64,000 bases of DNA from Dromiciops gliroides (GCF_019393635.1 NC_057862.1:154350562-154414561), one strand, 5' to 3'. Counted from the stretch's first letter, positions 32,554 to 43,855 are shown. Made by a program: numbers and translations. The notes: generated from the sequence alone by a model not told the origin.

Positions 32554-32809
32554 GATCTTCTGACCTTATTGTCCCATTTTCTACTCACCTTGAGCCACTT
32601 GAAGAATCTGTGATCTGAGCTGTCTTGAACATATTCTGGAAATGATTTAAAGATCTCTGGCCTTTCACAAACATGTCATAGATGGTCATGTTGATCTTTG
32701 GTGCCCTACCAACTCCCTTTTTAGTGTCCTACTCTTCCTTCTTGCTACCCTTCCTTCCCCCATATCCCTTATAAAATCCCCAGCAATGACAAGTAGGAAT
32801 TGAAACATG

Positions 32810-33060
32810 CTAAGGCTGGTAGTAGTAAAAATTAGTAAAATAGCACTTTAAAGTTTCCAAAATGATTTCCCCACATTTGTGAGGTACTATCGAAAGGTAT
32901 TATTTTCTTCATTAAGAAGTTGAAAAAAAAAGTTGACGTTTAGAGGAAGTGAGTGACTGATCCCAGATCACCCAACTAATAAGTGTCAGAACCAGAATTT
33001 GAACCCAGGTCTCTTTATTTTAAGTACAACTATCTTTCCATTAGACCAGCCTGCCTCTCA
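32810..33060 (-). repeat. MIR-like element
   Basis: 'gcactttaaagtttccaaaa', 'tgtgaggtactatcgaaagg', 'agaaccagaatttgaaccca' in antisense MIR order. Confidence 0.6.
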
Positions 33061-33062
33061 CA

Positions 33063-33169
<107 letters not shown>

Positions 33170-33395
33170 GGTACAGTGGATAGAATGCTGGGCCTAGAAT
33201 TAGGAAGCCTCATCTTTTTGAATTCAAATCTGGCTTCAGACACTGACTAGCTGTGACCCTGTGTCACCCTGTTTGCCTCAGTTCCTCATCTATAAAATGA
33301 TCTGGACAAGTAAATGGCAAACTATTCCAGTATTTTTGCCAAGAAACCCCAAATTGGGTCACAAAGAGTTGGACTGAAATTACCGAACAACAATA
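33170..33395 (+). mobile_element. MAR1-type CORE-SINE
   Basis: 'gtggtacagtggatagaatg', 'atgatctggacaagtaaatg', 'gccaagaaaccccaaattgg', 'gaaattaccgaacaacaa'. The (AG)n run abuts its 5' end. Confidence 0.88.
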
Positions 33396-33589
33396 TGTGG
33401 AGGTTTTAATACCTTGGTTCCTGTCTTGCTTGCTATATGTGTAAGTAGAAATCACCATTAAAGATGCAGACTGAGAGCAACTGAACCAGAACAAGTACCC
33501 ACTAGGGAAATCTGTCATTGGAGACAAAATCATGTAGCATTAAGGGTTTGTCAAACGGGCAGTCTCAGGGAGGGGAAACACCACAAGAA

Positions 33590-34500
33590 TTAGAACTCTC
33601 TCACAGACAATGTTATCAATTCAAAAAGGTATATTGGATATTAATATCCACCAACACATATGCCTTTTTCTTTTCTTTATAACATCTTTATATGAGAATA
33701 GTCTATATACATATCAAGGGCATCTTGATGAAAACAATAAGAACGGAACAGGTCACTTTTGCAAATGATTTTCAACAATAGACCACATTTTGTAGTTATA
33801 CAATTGACTGAAAGGTATAAAGAATACAAGAGCTTAGTGTTTATTGCTTAATAAGCAAAGTTCATTCTTAAATTCTGTCCTCCAATAGAGTTTTTATAAA
33901 TTTATTAATATGATAGAAGATTTTTTCCATAAATTTAGCCTTCTAGATAAATCTGTTTCTAACTCTAGCAACTCTACAATCAAGGAGATCAAGTGAGGCA
34001 TAAAGCAAGGAGATATAGGCTTATTGAAGATGTTTACTGGAGAATGTCCTACTCAAAGTTGGAAGAGGGATTCTCTAAAGAGAGCCAAGTCCTTCAGAAA
34101 AGCTCCTGTCTGGGGATAACATTATGCTGATTATACCAAACCTCTATTTAAGGAATATATCTAGATATATCTAAAATGTAATAATGTAGAAAATTTACAT
34201 TTTATATGTCATATATGTGTCTTTGTGTATATTATGTCTGTTTGATATATGTAATATAATTATATATAACAAATTTTTAAATAGAATAAAATTTAAAAAA
34301 TATTACTGACCTTCCTCAATGAAATCTATGATTAGTCAAAAAAGACTGGCCTGATAATCCATATAGGAAAAACTAAATGGATGAAAAAAACATATTTTGA
34401 GACTATGCTATTGTAATTAAATTGCCAGTCCATTGAGTTAGCATATGAACACAAACATGTGGGACAAGTATTACAGAGTTTGGCTTTGAATCAAATAGCA
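33590..34500 (+). repeat. RTE LINE fragment
   Basis: Decayed RTE-clade LINE. Traces of the endonuclease ('ttaatatccaccaacacata'), the reverse transcriptase (GIKQGD-like at about 33990, then a GDNIMLI-like remnant of FADDIVLI at about 34120) and the region after the palm (SIELAYEHKHVGQVLQ at about 34425) appear in order, with frameshifts. RTE elements are known to mobilise marsupial SINEs with matching tails. Confidence 0.65.
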
Positions 34501-34507
34501 AGAAATC

Positions 34508-35000
34508 CAATTCAATAATCATTTACTAAGCACCTCCTATATGTCAAGCACTGTGCTAAGCATGGGGGATATAACTAATAAAAAGCAAGACAGTATCTGC
34601 CTTCAAAGAGCTTATAATGTAATAGGGAGGTACAACACATAAAAGACAGGAGATAGGAAAGGAATGGGGGTGGGGATACCAGGAGGTACCTGGCCCTGGA
34701 GTTAAAACTAGGAAGAGCAACAGATGCAAAGTTGAGTGTTCTGAAAATCCAGTTTCTGCCTTGTATAAAGAAAGGTATTGGGGGGGGGTGTTTGGTACTC
34801 TACACTCTAATCAGAGGGGAGAGAAGGCTGAGGAAGGTTATGTCAGTGAAAGCTTGAGTTAGCAGCATGATGGTGAGATTAGAACAGATAAGCTCATCCT
34901 GGAGGGACTTGTTCTTATGGAGTTGAAACTAGGCAGAGCTGTAGATACAAAGTAGGGAAACGAATGGACTGGATTGCATTTGGGAAATTGTGAAGTACTT
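34508..35000 (+). repeat. ancient interspersed repeat ('aataaacattt' family)
   Basis: 'actaagcacctcctatatgt', 'caagcactgtgctaagcatg', 'ccttcaaagagcttataatg', then a G-rich middle part with 'cctggagttaaaactaggaa' repeated loosely at 34920. Confidence 0.6.
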
Positions 35001-35039
35001 TTACTTATTCTAAGGGTAATATTTTGCATTTATGTTTAT

Positions 35040-35340
35040 TAAATTCCATTATAGACTGTCACAAACTCTCTGGATTTAGGTGGTTATTAAATTTGTTAGC
35101 TCTCATTCCAAGATTTGTGTAATTTTCAAATTTTATAAGCATGGCATCTGTGCTGCTAAAAAGTGTTGGCTAACATAAGCACCAAGGACAGATTCCTGGG
35201 ATGCACCACTAATGACCTTCTTTTAAGCTAACACCAATTGTTGACTGTTTGGATCTAGTGGTTAAAAAATCCAACTAATAATAATATCATTTAGCTCTAC
35301 CACTACAGGGAGGACCCCAAATGACAATGTTTTAATGACT
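35040..35340 (-). repeat. L3/CR1 LINE fragment (inverted)
   Basis: 'ataagcatggcatctgtgct', 'accaaggacagattcctggg', 'atgcaccactaatgacc' correspond to the inverted L3 block whose sense copy is at 20735-20870. Confidence 0.5.
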
Positions 35341-35639
35341 TTTTGAAAATTAATTTTTCTTTATTTTTTTACCATTTATGAGATTTGATTTTTCACACAT
35401 AATGTAAATTCATTTCCTATGTATTCTATATATGAGGCTATGGTATTGTAAATTAAAAACAAAAAATAAAGGAGTTAGTAAATATTGAGGCCCCTCATGA
35501 CTTTTGGCCCACCCTTGTAGAAGAAGAAAGACTTTGAAAGAGAGCATGGATGAGTTGTGAACTACACTGCTGTAGGGAGTACTCAGGTCAATGAGTCACA
35601 AATCCATAGAAAGGTTGCAATATTTAAGGTTTGCTAAGT
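35341..35639. other. unassigned AT-rich sequence
   Basis: No gene or repeat that I can name. Confidence 0.35.
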
Positions 35640-35796
35640 ATTTTCCTCACAACCTTATTAGGTAAGTAGAGCAAACCATGCCTTTACTGAGGCAACAAGA
35701 TTTCAAGATCCTAATGGGCTTGTTCTATGTCACATAGCTAGCAAGTAGCAGAGCCCAGAATCAAACCAGCTTTCTTGATTCTGAGTCTGCCACTAT
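35640..35796 (-). repeat. MIR-like element
   Basis: 'ctcacaaccttattaggtaa', 'ctatgtcacatagctagcaa', 'cttgattctgagtctgccac'. The L1 below inserted at its edge. Confidence 0.6.
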
Positions 35797-35809
35797 TTCT
35801 ACTACACTA

Positions 35810-37336
35810 GATATTTTTTCAAATTTATTTATTTATTTATTTTCCCGTTAGATAGTTCTCAACTTTTGTTTGTATAAGCTTTCCAATTTCAGATTTTTCT
35901 CCCTCCCTCCCCTCCCTCACCCCTCCCCTAGACAGCAGGTAATCTGATATAGGTTATATATATATAGATAGATAGATATTTATATATATATACACATATA
36001 ATAACATTAATCCTATTTCTGCATTAGTCATGTTATAAGAGAAGAATCAGAGCAATGATGAAAAACCTCAAAATAGAAAAAACAACAGCACTAAAAACAA
36101 AAGAAATAGTATGGTTCATTCAGCATCTATACTCCACAGTTCTTTTTTTTTTTTTTCCTGGATTTGGAGATCCTCTTCTATCATGAGTTCCCTGGAACTC
36201 TTCTGTACCATTGCATTGGTGAGAAGAATATAGTCCATCACAGTAGGTCAACACTCAATGTTGATGATACTGTGTACAATGTTCTTCTGGTTCTGCTCAT
36301 CTCACTCATCATCAGCCCACGCAAGACCCTCCAGGTTTCTCTGAACTCCTCCTGCTCATCGTTTCTTACAGCACAATAGTAATACATTGTATTCATATAC
36401 CACAACTTGTCCAGCCATTCCCCAATTGATGGGCATCCCCTCAACTTCCAATTCCTTGCCACCACATAAAGAGCAGCTATAAATATTTTTGTACATGTAG
36501 GTCCCTTTCCCCTTTCCATGATTTCTTTGGGAAAAAGACCCAAAAGTGGTATTGCTGGGTCAAAGGGTATGGACAGCTTTATCACCCTTTGGGCATAATT
36601 CCAAATTGCTCTCCAGAATGGTTGGATCAGTTCACAGCTCCACCAACAATGCATTAGTGTTCCAATTTTCCCACAGCTTCTCCAACATTTATTATTTTCC
36701 TTTTTTGTCATTTTAGCCAATCTGATAGGTGTCAGGTGGTACCTCAGAGTTGTTTTAATTTTCATCTCTCTAATCAATAGTGATTTAGAGCATTTTTTCA
36801 TATGGGAATAGATAGCTGTGGTTTCTTCATCAGAAAACTGCCTGTTCATATCCTTTGACCATTTCTCAATTGGGGAATGACTTGGATTCTTATAAATTTG
36901 ATTTAGTTCCCTATATATTTTAGAGATGAGGCCTTTATCAGAAATACTGGCCACAAAAATTGTTTCCCAGCTTTCTGCCTCCCTTCTAATTTTGGATGCA
37001 TTGCTTCTGTTTGTACAAAAAAATGTTTAATTTAATGTAATCAAAATCATCCATTTTGTATTTTATAATATACTCTTATCTCTTGTTTGGTCATAAACTG
37101 TTTTCCTTTCCAAAGATCTGATAAGTAGACTATTCCTTTCTCTCCTAATTTACCTATGGTATCACCTCTTATGTCTAAATCGTGTATCCATTTTGACCTT
37201 ATTTTAGTATAAGGTGTAAGATGGTCTATGCCTAATTTCTGCCATATTATCTTCCAGTTTTCCCAGCAGTTTTTGTCAAATACTGAGTTCCTATCCCAGA
37301 AGCTGGAGTCTTTGGGTTTATCAAACACTACATTAC
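35810..37336 (-). mobile_element. 5'-truncated L1, longest in the window
   Basis: Inverted L1 of 1527 bp with perfect 13-bp TSD TTCTACTACACTA (35797-35809, 37337-37349). The 3' UTR lies at 35810-36237; the ORF2 C-terminal region follows to the truncation point near 37330. The tail side shows a TTTA-rich run. Confidence 0.97.
36238..37328 (-). pseudogene. L1 ORF2 C-terminal remnant
   Basis: ORF2 of L1 encodes endonuclease and reverse transcriptase; only the C-terminal quarter is here. Read 5' to 3' on the reverse strand, 37328-37047 contains CWENWKIIWQKLGIDHLTPY and a WIHDLDIR stretch. After a frame break at about 36955-37046, 36954-36238 stays open for 238 codons: SDKGLISKIYRELNQIYKN, KWSKDMNRQFSDEE, the cysteine-rich CWRSCGKIGTLMHCWWSC motif, FDPAIPLLGLFPKE and CPSIGEWLDKLWYMNTMYYY. 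The stop at 36238 is the natural ORF2 end. The zinc-knuckle-like C-terminal domain is well kept, so the copy is fairly young, yet the missing endonuclease and palm make it inactive. Confidence 0.95.
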
Positions 37337-37604
37337 TTCTACTACACTATATTGATAATGGCTTGAGATGTTCCTCTTCCTAGGGTATGCTTATTGAATT
37401 GAACTGGAATAAAAAGGAAAAAAAAAAGAATTGAACTGGAATTCGCACATGGAGGCTGAAAAGCTATCAAGACCCAAAGGAAAGAATTTCTAATAGTGGA
37501 ATTTCACACAGGATAAGGGGAGCCATTTAAGGGTAGGATGAAGGTATTGTAAAAAAACCAACAATTTGAGTCAGGGTCTTTGGCTGTGAAAGCTGAACCT
37601 TATT

Positions 37605-37700
37605 CAATTAACAGACATTTATTAAGTACCTACTATTAGCCTATGGATTAGGGATATAAAAAGAGGCAAAAGACAGTCCTTGCCATAAGGAGGTTTGTTT
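37605..37700 (+). repeat. ancient interspersed repeat ('aataaacattt' family), 5' part
   Basis: 'caattaacagacatttatta', 'agtacctactattagcctat', 'aaaagacagtccttgccata'. Confidence 0.6.
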
Positions 37701-37796
37701 TTTTGTTAGTCTTTCATATTTGCAAGACTAAGCCAGTCTAATACCAACTGGTCCAGTTAAATATTCCACACTTGTTTTACTTCCAATTCTGACTCC

Positions 37797-37968
37797 AGGG
37801 GGCAGCTAGGTGGTGCTGTGGATAAAGCACTGGCCCTAATTCAGGAGGACCTGAGTTCAAATCTAACCTCAGACACTTAACACTTACTAGCTGTGTGACC
37901 CTGGGCAAGTCACTTAACCCTCACTCATTGCCCCACAAAAACACAAAAACCCAAACCCAAACCAAAAC
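37797..37968 (+). mobile_element. WSINE1-type SINE
   Basis: Sense SINE with an A/C-rich tail. TSD AATTCTGACTCC (37785-37796) versus AATTCTGTCTCC (37969-37980). Confidence 0.95.
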
Positions 37969-38017
37969 AATTCTGTCTCCACCTACTTAGCTGGTTTCAG
38001 ATTTCAGATTGATGAAT

Positions 38018-38674
38018 TATGAGGAAAAATCAATCCTCAATAATTTCTGGAACTCAGCAGTGGTGATGTGTCAAAGGCTCATTTATTGTCATTCTCACGA
38101 GAATGGGCCACCCCATGTCCAGCTGGTGGTGACCAGAAAATGGAGGCTCGAAGACCTTTTATCTCCTAATACCTAATATGAAAATGGCCCCTCCCCTTTT
38201 TCATCATTGATCCTACTCAAGGGTTACAATCTATACACAAAAACTAGCTAGTCTGAATGCGGTATTTCTTAGCCAATGGGGGAGATAATACAGGGACCAT
38301 TCTTCAATTCTTCCCTTATATGGACACAGCTCAAGAGTGGACCTGGGGCGGCTAGGTGGCACAGTGGAAAAAGCACCGGCCCTGGATTCAGGAGTACCTG
38401 AGTTCAAATCCGGCCTCAGACACTTGACACTTAACTAGCTGTGTGACCCTGGGCAAGTCACTTAACCCCCATTGCCCCGCAAAAAAAAAAAAAAAAAAAG
38501 TGGACCTAATCTGGACCAGCTCAGGGTTTCCCTGAACCATGTGATTTTGTTTGCTGGAGGGGGGCCCCCGGGAGGAGAAGGAGACCTTTTTCCTCAAATA
38601 GGTCCAGAGGAGTGTAATTTAAATGGTAACTATTATATTTTTATTGAGAGGAGAACAATCCCCATTTCCTCAAA
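38018..38674. mobile_element. solo LTR of an endogenous retrovirus, copy 2
   Basis: Same family as 15240-15670: 'ggtgatgtgtcaaaggc', 'gagaatgggccacccca', 'agccaatgggggag', 'cttatatggacacagctcaa', 'tttgtttgctggag'. The perfect 5-bp TSD TGAAT (38013-38017, 38675-38679) fixes the ends, which have mutated from TG...CA to TA...AA. It carries an extra block at about 38200-38265 not seen in copy 1, and a SINE. No viral genes are attached. Confidence 0.87.
38345..38498 (+). mobile_element. WSINE1-type SINE inside the LTR
   Basis: Near-consensus sense SINE ('ggggcggctaggtggcacag') with a long pure A tail. TSD AGTGGACCT (38336-38344, 38499-38507). The intact poly(A) suggests a late insertion. Confidence 0.97.
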
Positions 38675-38679
38675 TGAAT

Positions 38680-39190
38680 CATGGCTACTTTCTATCAGGG
38701 AAGTGTCTCCTGAAAGTGCCTTAAAAGTTGATTGTATGCATATAATGACAAATCATCATATTAACATATATTTCAGTAGTGCTTTATGGATTTACAGGTA
38801 CTTTTTTTTTTTTTACAACAACACTGTAAGAAGGGCATCTTTATATTGATTTCACCAACTGCAAAGCTAGGATCATTTCATTATAGACAACTCTTGAAGT
38901 CAAACCTTATACATGGCTGCCAATGGGTAAAACCAGACTTGAATGAAGAAAATTTACTTAGGAATGTTTAATTTCTTCCTTAACAGTCCTCACAGGTCGT
39001 TACATTGTCTTGAAGCACTGCTCCTGTTTCCTGGTCCTTCAGAGAATTTTCACTTAGCAAACCCTCCTTGAAGGTCTGTCTCCCTGTGTGTAAGCACACA
39101 TGCCCCTGAGACCTTTCAGTTTGTGAATTCTACCTAGACCAGTCACACACTAGCTCTGATTCTGGTGAAATAATTAGAGTCCATGGAAAA
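38680..39190. other. unassigned sequence
   Basis: No gene seen. 38760-38960 may be a decayed MIR ('tttacaacaacactgtaaga'). Confidence 0.35.
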
Positions 39191-39195
39191 TGGAA

Positions 39196-39413
39196 TTCCT
39201 TCCTTCCTTCCTTCCTTCCTTCCTTCCTTCCTTCCTTCCTTCCTTCCTTCTTTCCTTCCTTCTTTCCTTCCTTCCTTCCTTCCTTCCTTCCTTCCTTCCT
39301 TCCTTCCTTCCTTCCTTCCTTCCTTCCTTCCTTCCTTCCTTCCTTCCTTCCTTCCTTCCTTCCTTCCTTCCTTCCTTCCTTCTTTCCTTCCTTCCTGTCT
39401 TTCTTTCTTTCTT
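39196..39413. repeat. (TTCC)n array, about 50 units, then (TTTC)n
   Basis: TTCC tetranucleotides from 39196 to 39396 with three TTTC interruptions, then GTCTTTCTTTC to 39413. Pyrimidines on +. Confidence 0.98.
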
Positions 39414-39589
39414 GAATCCCCACTCCTACAACCATCCTTTAGCTATTGCTCTTGGCAGTGGTTTGAAGGAGACCAGTGGTCACAGATTTTAGACAGAGAA
39501 GGGATGGAAAGCAAATTTTGACATCATAATATTCCAGAGGACAAGCCCTGGCTAGAAGTGATTCCTCTCACCTAAAAGGCTCTCCCTCC

Positions 39590-40095
39590 TAACCTGCTTG
39601 TTGAATCACTGGCCTCCTTTAAGACCCAGCTCCAGTGTCTTCTGCTGCAGGAAGCCTTTTCCTGTCCGTCCTTCCAGTGCTCCAGCTACTGTTATTTTCC
39701 CCTTCCATGTTTGTTGTTGTTCTTCAGTTGTTTCAGTCATGTCTGACTCTCTGCTACCCCATTTCGGGTTTTCTTGGCAACGATACTGGAGTGGTTTGCC
39801 ATTTCCTTCTCCAGATCATTTTATGGATGAGGAATATGAAGCAGAAAGGGTTAAGTGACTGGTCTAGGGTCACACAACTATTAAGTTTCTGATGTCCAAT
39901 TTGAACTTAGGTCTTTCTGACTTCAGACCCAGTGCTCTATGCACTATAGTGCCACCTAGCTGCCCTGTTTTTACTTTGTTTCTTGATTTATACATGTTTT
40001 CTTCTGCATTAAAATTGTAAGTTTCTTGGGGGTGGGGATTATTTTTGTTTTTCATTGCGATTACCGGTACTTAGTTGACTGATTGATGCCTTGGA
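39590..40095 (+). repeat. L2 LINE 3' end split by MAR1
   Basis: 'ggcctcctttaagacccagc', 'gctgcaggaagccttttcct' before the SINE; 'gcattaaaattgtaagtttc', 'gtacttagttgactgattga' after it. Confidence 0.8.
39705..39965 (-). mobile_element. MAR1-type CORE-SINE (inverted)
   Basis: 'gttgttgttcttcagttgtt', 'cagtcatgtctgactctctg', 'ctggagtggtttgccatttc', 'agtgccacctagctgccc'. Nearly full-length. Confidence 0.93.
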
Positions 40096-40311
40096 CTCAA
40101 TGAGTTTCAAAAACCGAGTCACATTTTACATATGTCTGTATGTTTAACTATCGCTACCCTGGTTGCTTTGAGAGCTGAGAGCCCAAACCTGGGTTCTTTT
40201 ACATTCAGAGCCATAATGAAGAATTTTTGTACCTAGGATAAGCTTCATGGAGCTCACCCTCAGGTAAAGAGGTTGGTTGAGGACAGTACCTTGGTTAGGA
40301 GGAGTGAGGTT

Positions 40312-40345
40312 GTGTGTGTGTGTGTGTGTGTGCGCGCTCGCGCAC
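40312..40345. repeat. (TG)n running into CGCGCTCGCGCAC
   Basis: Alternating purine-pyrimidine DNA that combines a TG run with CG steps, a classical Z-DNA-prone arrangement and rare in this CpG-poor window. Confidence 0.9.
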
Positions 40346-40399
40346 AGGAAGAGTCATCTCAGAATTATGATGTGAGGACACTTCGAGGAAGCAGGAAGG

Positions 40400-40545
40400 G
40401 AAGGGGGTACGCATGATTAAGTGCCTACTATGTGCCAGACATTGTGCTAAGTGCTTTACAAATATGATCTCATTCCATCTTCACAACAACCCAGTGAGGT
40501 GATGTTATTATCATCCCCATTTTACCCTTGAAGAACCTGAGAGAG
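40400..40545 (-). repeat. MIR-like element
   Basis: 'agtgcctactatgtgccaga', 'ctcattccatcttcacaaca', 'attatcatccccattttacc'. Confidence 0.7.
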
Positions 40546-40549
40546 ACAG

Positions 40550-40765
40550 AAGTGAAGCATCTAACTCTTCATGGCTCCATCACTGGGTCTTCTTGACAAA
40601 GATACTGGAGTCATTTTGCCATTTCCTTCTCTGGTGTATTAAGGCAAGTAAAGGTTAAGTGACTTGCCCAGGGTCACACGGCTGGTGTCTGAGGCCAGAT
40701 TTGACCTCCCCTCTTCCTGAGACCAGGCCCAGCATCCTATCCAATTCACTGTCCAGCTGTCCTAT
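40550..40765 (-). mobile_element. MAR1-type CORE-SINE (inverted), partial
   Basis: 'tcttgacaaagatactggag', 'gccatttccttctctggtgt', 'gacttgcccagggtcacacg'. Confidence 0.8.
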
Positions 40766-40864
40766 GGCTGCAGGATGGAGCAAATGAGGCAGGATACCCA
40801 TTTGGTCACTGCCTATTGTTATCAATCATTCTTATTAACTTGGTAGCAATAATAGCTAGCATTC

Positions 40865-41080
40865 ATGAAGTGTTTTAAGGTTTGCAAGGGCTCAACACGT
40901 GTTGGTTCTACCTCCACAAAATCTCTCTTTCCCTTCTCTCTTCTAACACTGCCTCTACCCTGCTTCAGGCCCTTGTCACCTTGTGCTTGGACTATTATGA
41001 TGACCTTCTGGTTGGTCTCCCTCCTTCAAGTGTCTCTCTGCCATCCTGAAACCCCCTTGAATTTCTTCATGGGTTTAGGT
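40865..41080 (+). repeat. L2 LINE fragment
   Basis: 'aacactgcctctaccctgct', 'tgcttggactattatgatga', 'gttggtctccctccttcaag'. Confidence 0.7.
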
Positions 41081-41304
41081 CAGTGGTTCTCAACCTTTTT
41101 GGTCTCAGGATTCCTTTCCATGTGTTAAAACTATACAACCTCCCTACCCTCCTTTTGTGTATATGGATTGTATCTATAAATATTTATCTTGTTAAAATTT
41201 AGAATATATCAGTATGGCTGTGAAAATAGTTTTGACCTTGTGGGCCCCCTAAAAGGCTCTCAGGGCCCCCCAGTGTCTCCCAGGCCATACTTTGAGACTC
41301 TTTG
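41081..41304. mobile_element. MER5-like hAT non-autonomous DNA transposon
   Basis: Starts CAGTGGTTCTCAACCTTTTT and ends with the matching inverted side 'ccatactttgagactctttg'. Inside: 'gtctcaggattcctttcc', 'gtatatggattgtatctata', 'gggccccctaaaaggctctc'. An imperfect 8-bp duplication GTTTAGGT/GTTTAGAA flanks it (41073-41080, 41305-41312), as expected for hAT elements. Confidence 0.85.
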
Positions 41305-41312
41305 GTTTAGAA

Positions 41313-41799
41313 TACCAGCTGACACTGAAGTAAGGAGACTAACCAGCAGATGGCACTAAAGGCCTGTCTTAGATTTTCCCCCGACTAGCCTGAGGTGGCA
41401 GAGGTGGCCACAGTTTGGGCTGGGGGAGTTTTCCAAGTCCTTTGAGGCTGATTACCACTTTAAGTGCTCTTTGAGTTCTCAAAGATTTCAGGTTTTGAGA
41501 CTCAGAATGAAACATTCCTCTCGATCTTGGTCAGCCATCGAAGCAATTGCCCCAGCTGGTTTGTGGCATCAGGCTCAGTGGGATGGCTGGCCAATTGATG
41601 GTCTGAATAGATGGAAACTACTTTAGCTGTGCTAAAAGCTTCCTTCCCTGGGTCAGGAGGACTGGGAACTAGATGGAAGGTGCTGAATTGGAGAGAAATG
41701 TTTTTTGGTGGGGGGGATGGAAGGTGACCCACATTGAAACCTTTACCTCTTTTCAGGAGTTCTAATAGGTAAATCCTTCCTTTTAACTAATCACACTTT
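41313..41799. other. unassigned sequence
   Basis: No gene or repeat recognised; repeat-free over about 480 bases. Confidence 0.35.
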
Positions 41800-41975
41800 C
41801 TGTATTATCTCCCTTTAGGGCAATAAACTTGGAGTCAGGAGGACCTGGGTTCAAATCCTGACTCAAGATGCTGTGTGACATTGGGCAACCTCTCTGAGCA
41901 TCATTTTCCTAATCTGTACAAATGAGTTGGTTGGACTCAATGGCTTCTAAATTTGAAATCTATAATTCTTTGGTT
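41800..41975 (+). repeat. MIR-like fragment
   Basis: 'ggagtcaggaggacctgggt', 'tgtgacattgggcaacctct', 'gttggactcaatggcttcta'. Confidence 0.7.
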
Positions 41976-41989
41976 TGGGATTAAAACCT

Positions 41990-42345
41990 TCTGTCCCATT
42001 CCCTTTGGATCTCACCTAGAACTTTATTCTATACCTTTGTAATCCAGACTGTTGGTTCCACAAAGACCATTGCTTTGATGAACCTTTTGCATCTTTCCTC
42101 AGTGCTCTATACACAGTATGTGAGTTTCACAAATATTGGCTAAATAGATGAATGAATGAATGAATGAATGAAGAAATGAATTTTCTGACTTTAGATACAT
42201 TATCTAAAATAAGTAAGGGCCCAAGATGGGGCTGTGGGAGGGATCCTGGTCCATGTTTATCTTTTTTCTTCCTTGTACTTAACATACAGTGTGGGGGTGC
42301 CTTGTACACAGGAGACACAATAAATGCTTGCTGAATTGAACTGAT
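41990..42345 (+). repeat. L2-like 3' ends, two joined pieces
   Basis: 'ctctatacacagtatgtgag' with an (AATG)n end at 42149-42180, then 'tgtacttaacatacagtgtg', 'acacaataaatgcttgctga'. Confidence 0.55.
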
Positions 42346-42999
42346 TAAGAATTCCCCATGACCAAGAAATTGTTTCCAGCAGGCTCAAGTTTCTGTCAAG
42401 ACAGCATGTTTGCTTATACTCCTAGACTGTGATTACATGAGCTTAGAGAGGGCCCTCAAGTCTACCCAAATATTTCTCTACATGTTGTTTTAAATCCCAC
42501 CATCAAAAAATCATTTCTTTATCCTAAGGTTAAAATGCACTCTCCACCCAGGGATCAGGTCTTTTCAGTCACTGATATACTAGGAAGAATGATGGATGAC
42601 CTGAGAGCAGGTTTGATAAGGGACAAATAGTGCTGGGTACCTAGGGATAAGGTAGGGAGGAGTAGAATGGTGGAGCTGAGCCACTGAAAACAACTTTAAA
42701 GATCCACCGTTTGGTAGAGGGCCATCCTTCATTATGAGTCTATGTTTTATGTATTCCAGGTGTGTATACAGGCATAGACATATACACAATATTTACATTT
42801 CTTTAGATCATATAAAGGGCGAGGTCACTGAAAACCCATTCAAATGTGACCTGGACTTTGCCCAAACTCAAATGAAATGGATTATGGCCTTCTCCACACT
42901 CCTCCCTCTTCTCCCCCGCCCCCCCCCCCATTAATTTCATTCACAAAAGTACTTCCTGGTTGGAACTAGAACCTGGCAGGTCTGGTATATATCTAACTC
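42346..42999. other. unassigned sequence
   Basis: No gene seen; C run at 42918-42930. 42420-42560 resembles an L3-type end ('ccatcaaaaaatcatttctt') but too weakly to call. Confidence 0.35.
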
Positions 43000-43250
43000 A
43001 TGATAATAGGTTATGTTTATATAGTACTTTGAGATTTGCAAAGCATTTTACCCACAACAACCCAGAGAGAGAGGGGATCATAGATAGAGATCCGGAAAAG
43101 ATCCCAGAGTGTCATCTACTCCTATTCCTTTATTTTATAAATGAATCAACTGAAGCCCACAGTTACATCATTGGTAAGCACAGTGGTGGGATTTGAAACC
43201 ACAGCCTGACGGCATGCAGATCCATTGTTTTTCCCACTGTACCAGACTGC
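43000..43250 (-). repeat. MIR-like element
   Basis: 'gtttatatagtactttgaga', 'tttgcaaagcattttaccca', 'ggtgggatttgaaaccacag', 'ttttcccactgtaccagact'. Confidence 0.7.
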
Positions 43251-43412
43251 TTTTTCATCTTGTACTGAGGAAGTACAAGGATAGTCCAATAGATAGAATA
43301 GACAGGATTGGAGAGCTGTTTGGGGAAGGCCTTGCTCCCCCCTTTCCTAGTCTTTATCTTACTGGGTGCAAGTGTTATTTATGTCACTGACTGAATTCAT
43401 ACTGGACAAATC

Positions 43413-43855
43413 TATTATTTTTTAAAATTTATTTTATTTTCAATTCACAGAACAAAAACAAGCATTCCCATAACAGTGCAATAAAAAGATGATTGCATGT
43501 GAAAATGCAAATCTACCATGTACAACTTGCTCTTTCCTCCAAATATACAACAATGTTATGTAAATTTCTTTATCCCCCCCTTTTTTCTCCCCTCCTCCAT
43601 GGCTACCATTACATACACACACATATACACACACATCATGTATAAAATTATTTTATACATACTTCTATTTATTAGTTCTTTCTCTGGATTCAGATAGTGT
43701 CTTTTGTCATATATCCTTTATTTTTAATTTGTACGTTTATAATAGTCAAAATAACTTAGTTGCTCGAAGTCATTCTTAAAACAACGTTGCTGTTGCTGTA
43801 TACAATGTTCTCTTGATTCTGCTCAATTTGCTCTTCATCATTTCAAACAAGTCTG
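43413..43855 (-). mobile_element. L1 3' end of a second subfamily
   Basis: Inverted 3' UTR ('caattcacagaacaaaaaca', 'aagatgattgcatgtgaaaa') and an ORF2-end remnant ('gtatacaatgttctcttgat', 'ctgctcaatttgctcttcat'). The 3' UTR differs from the elements at 2.9, 30.4 and 35.8 kb. No TSD found. Confidence 0.75.

Noticed and set aside
39130..39521. Long Pro-Ser-Phe and Lys-Glu-Gly frames
   Set aside because: Artefacts of the TTCC array.
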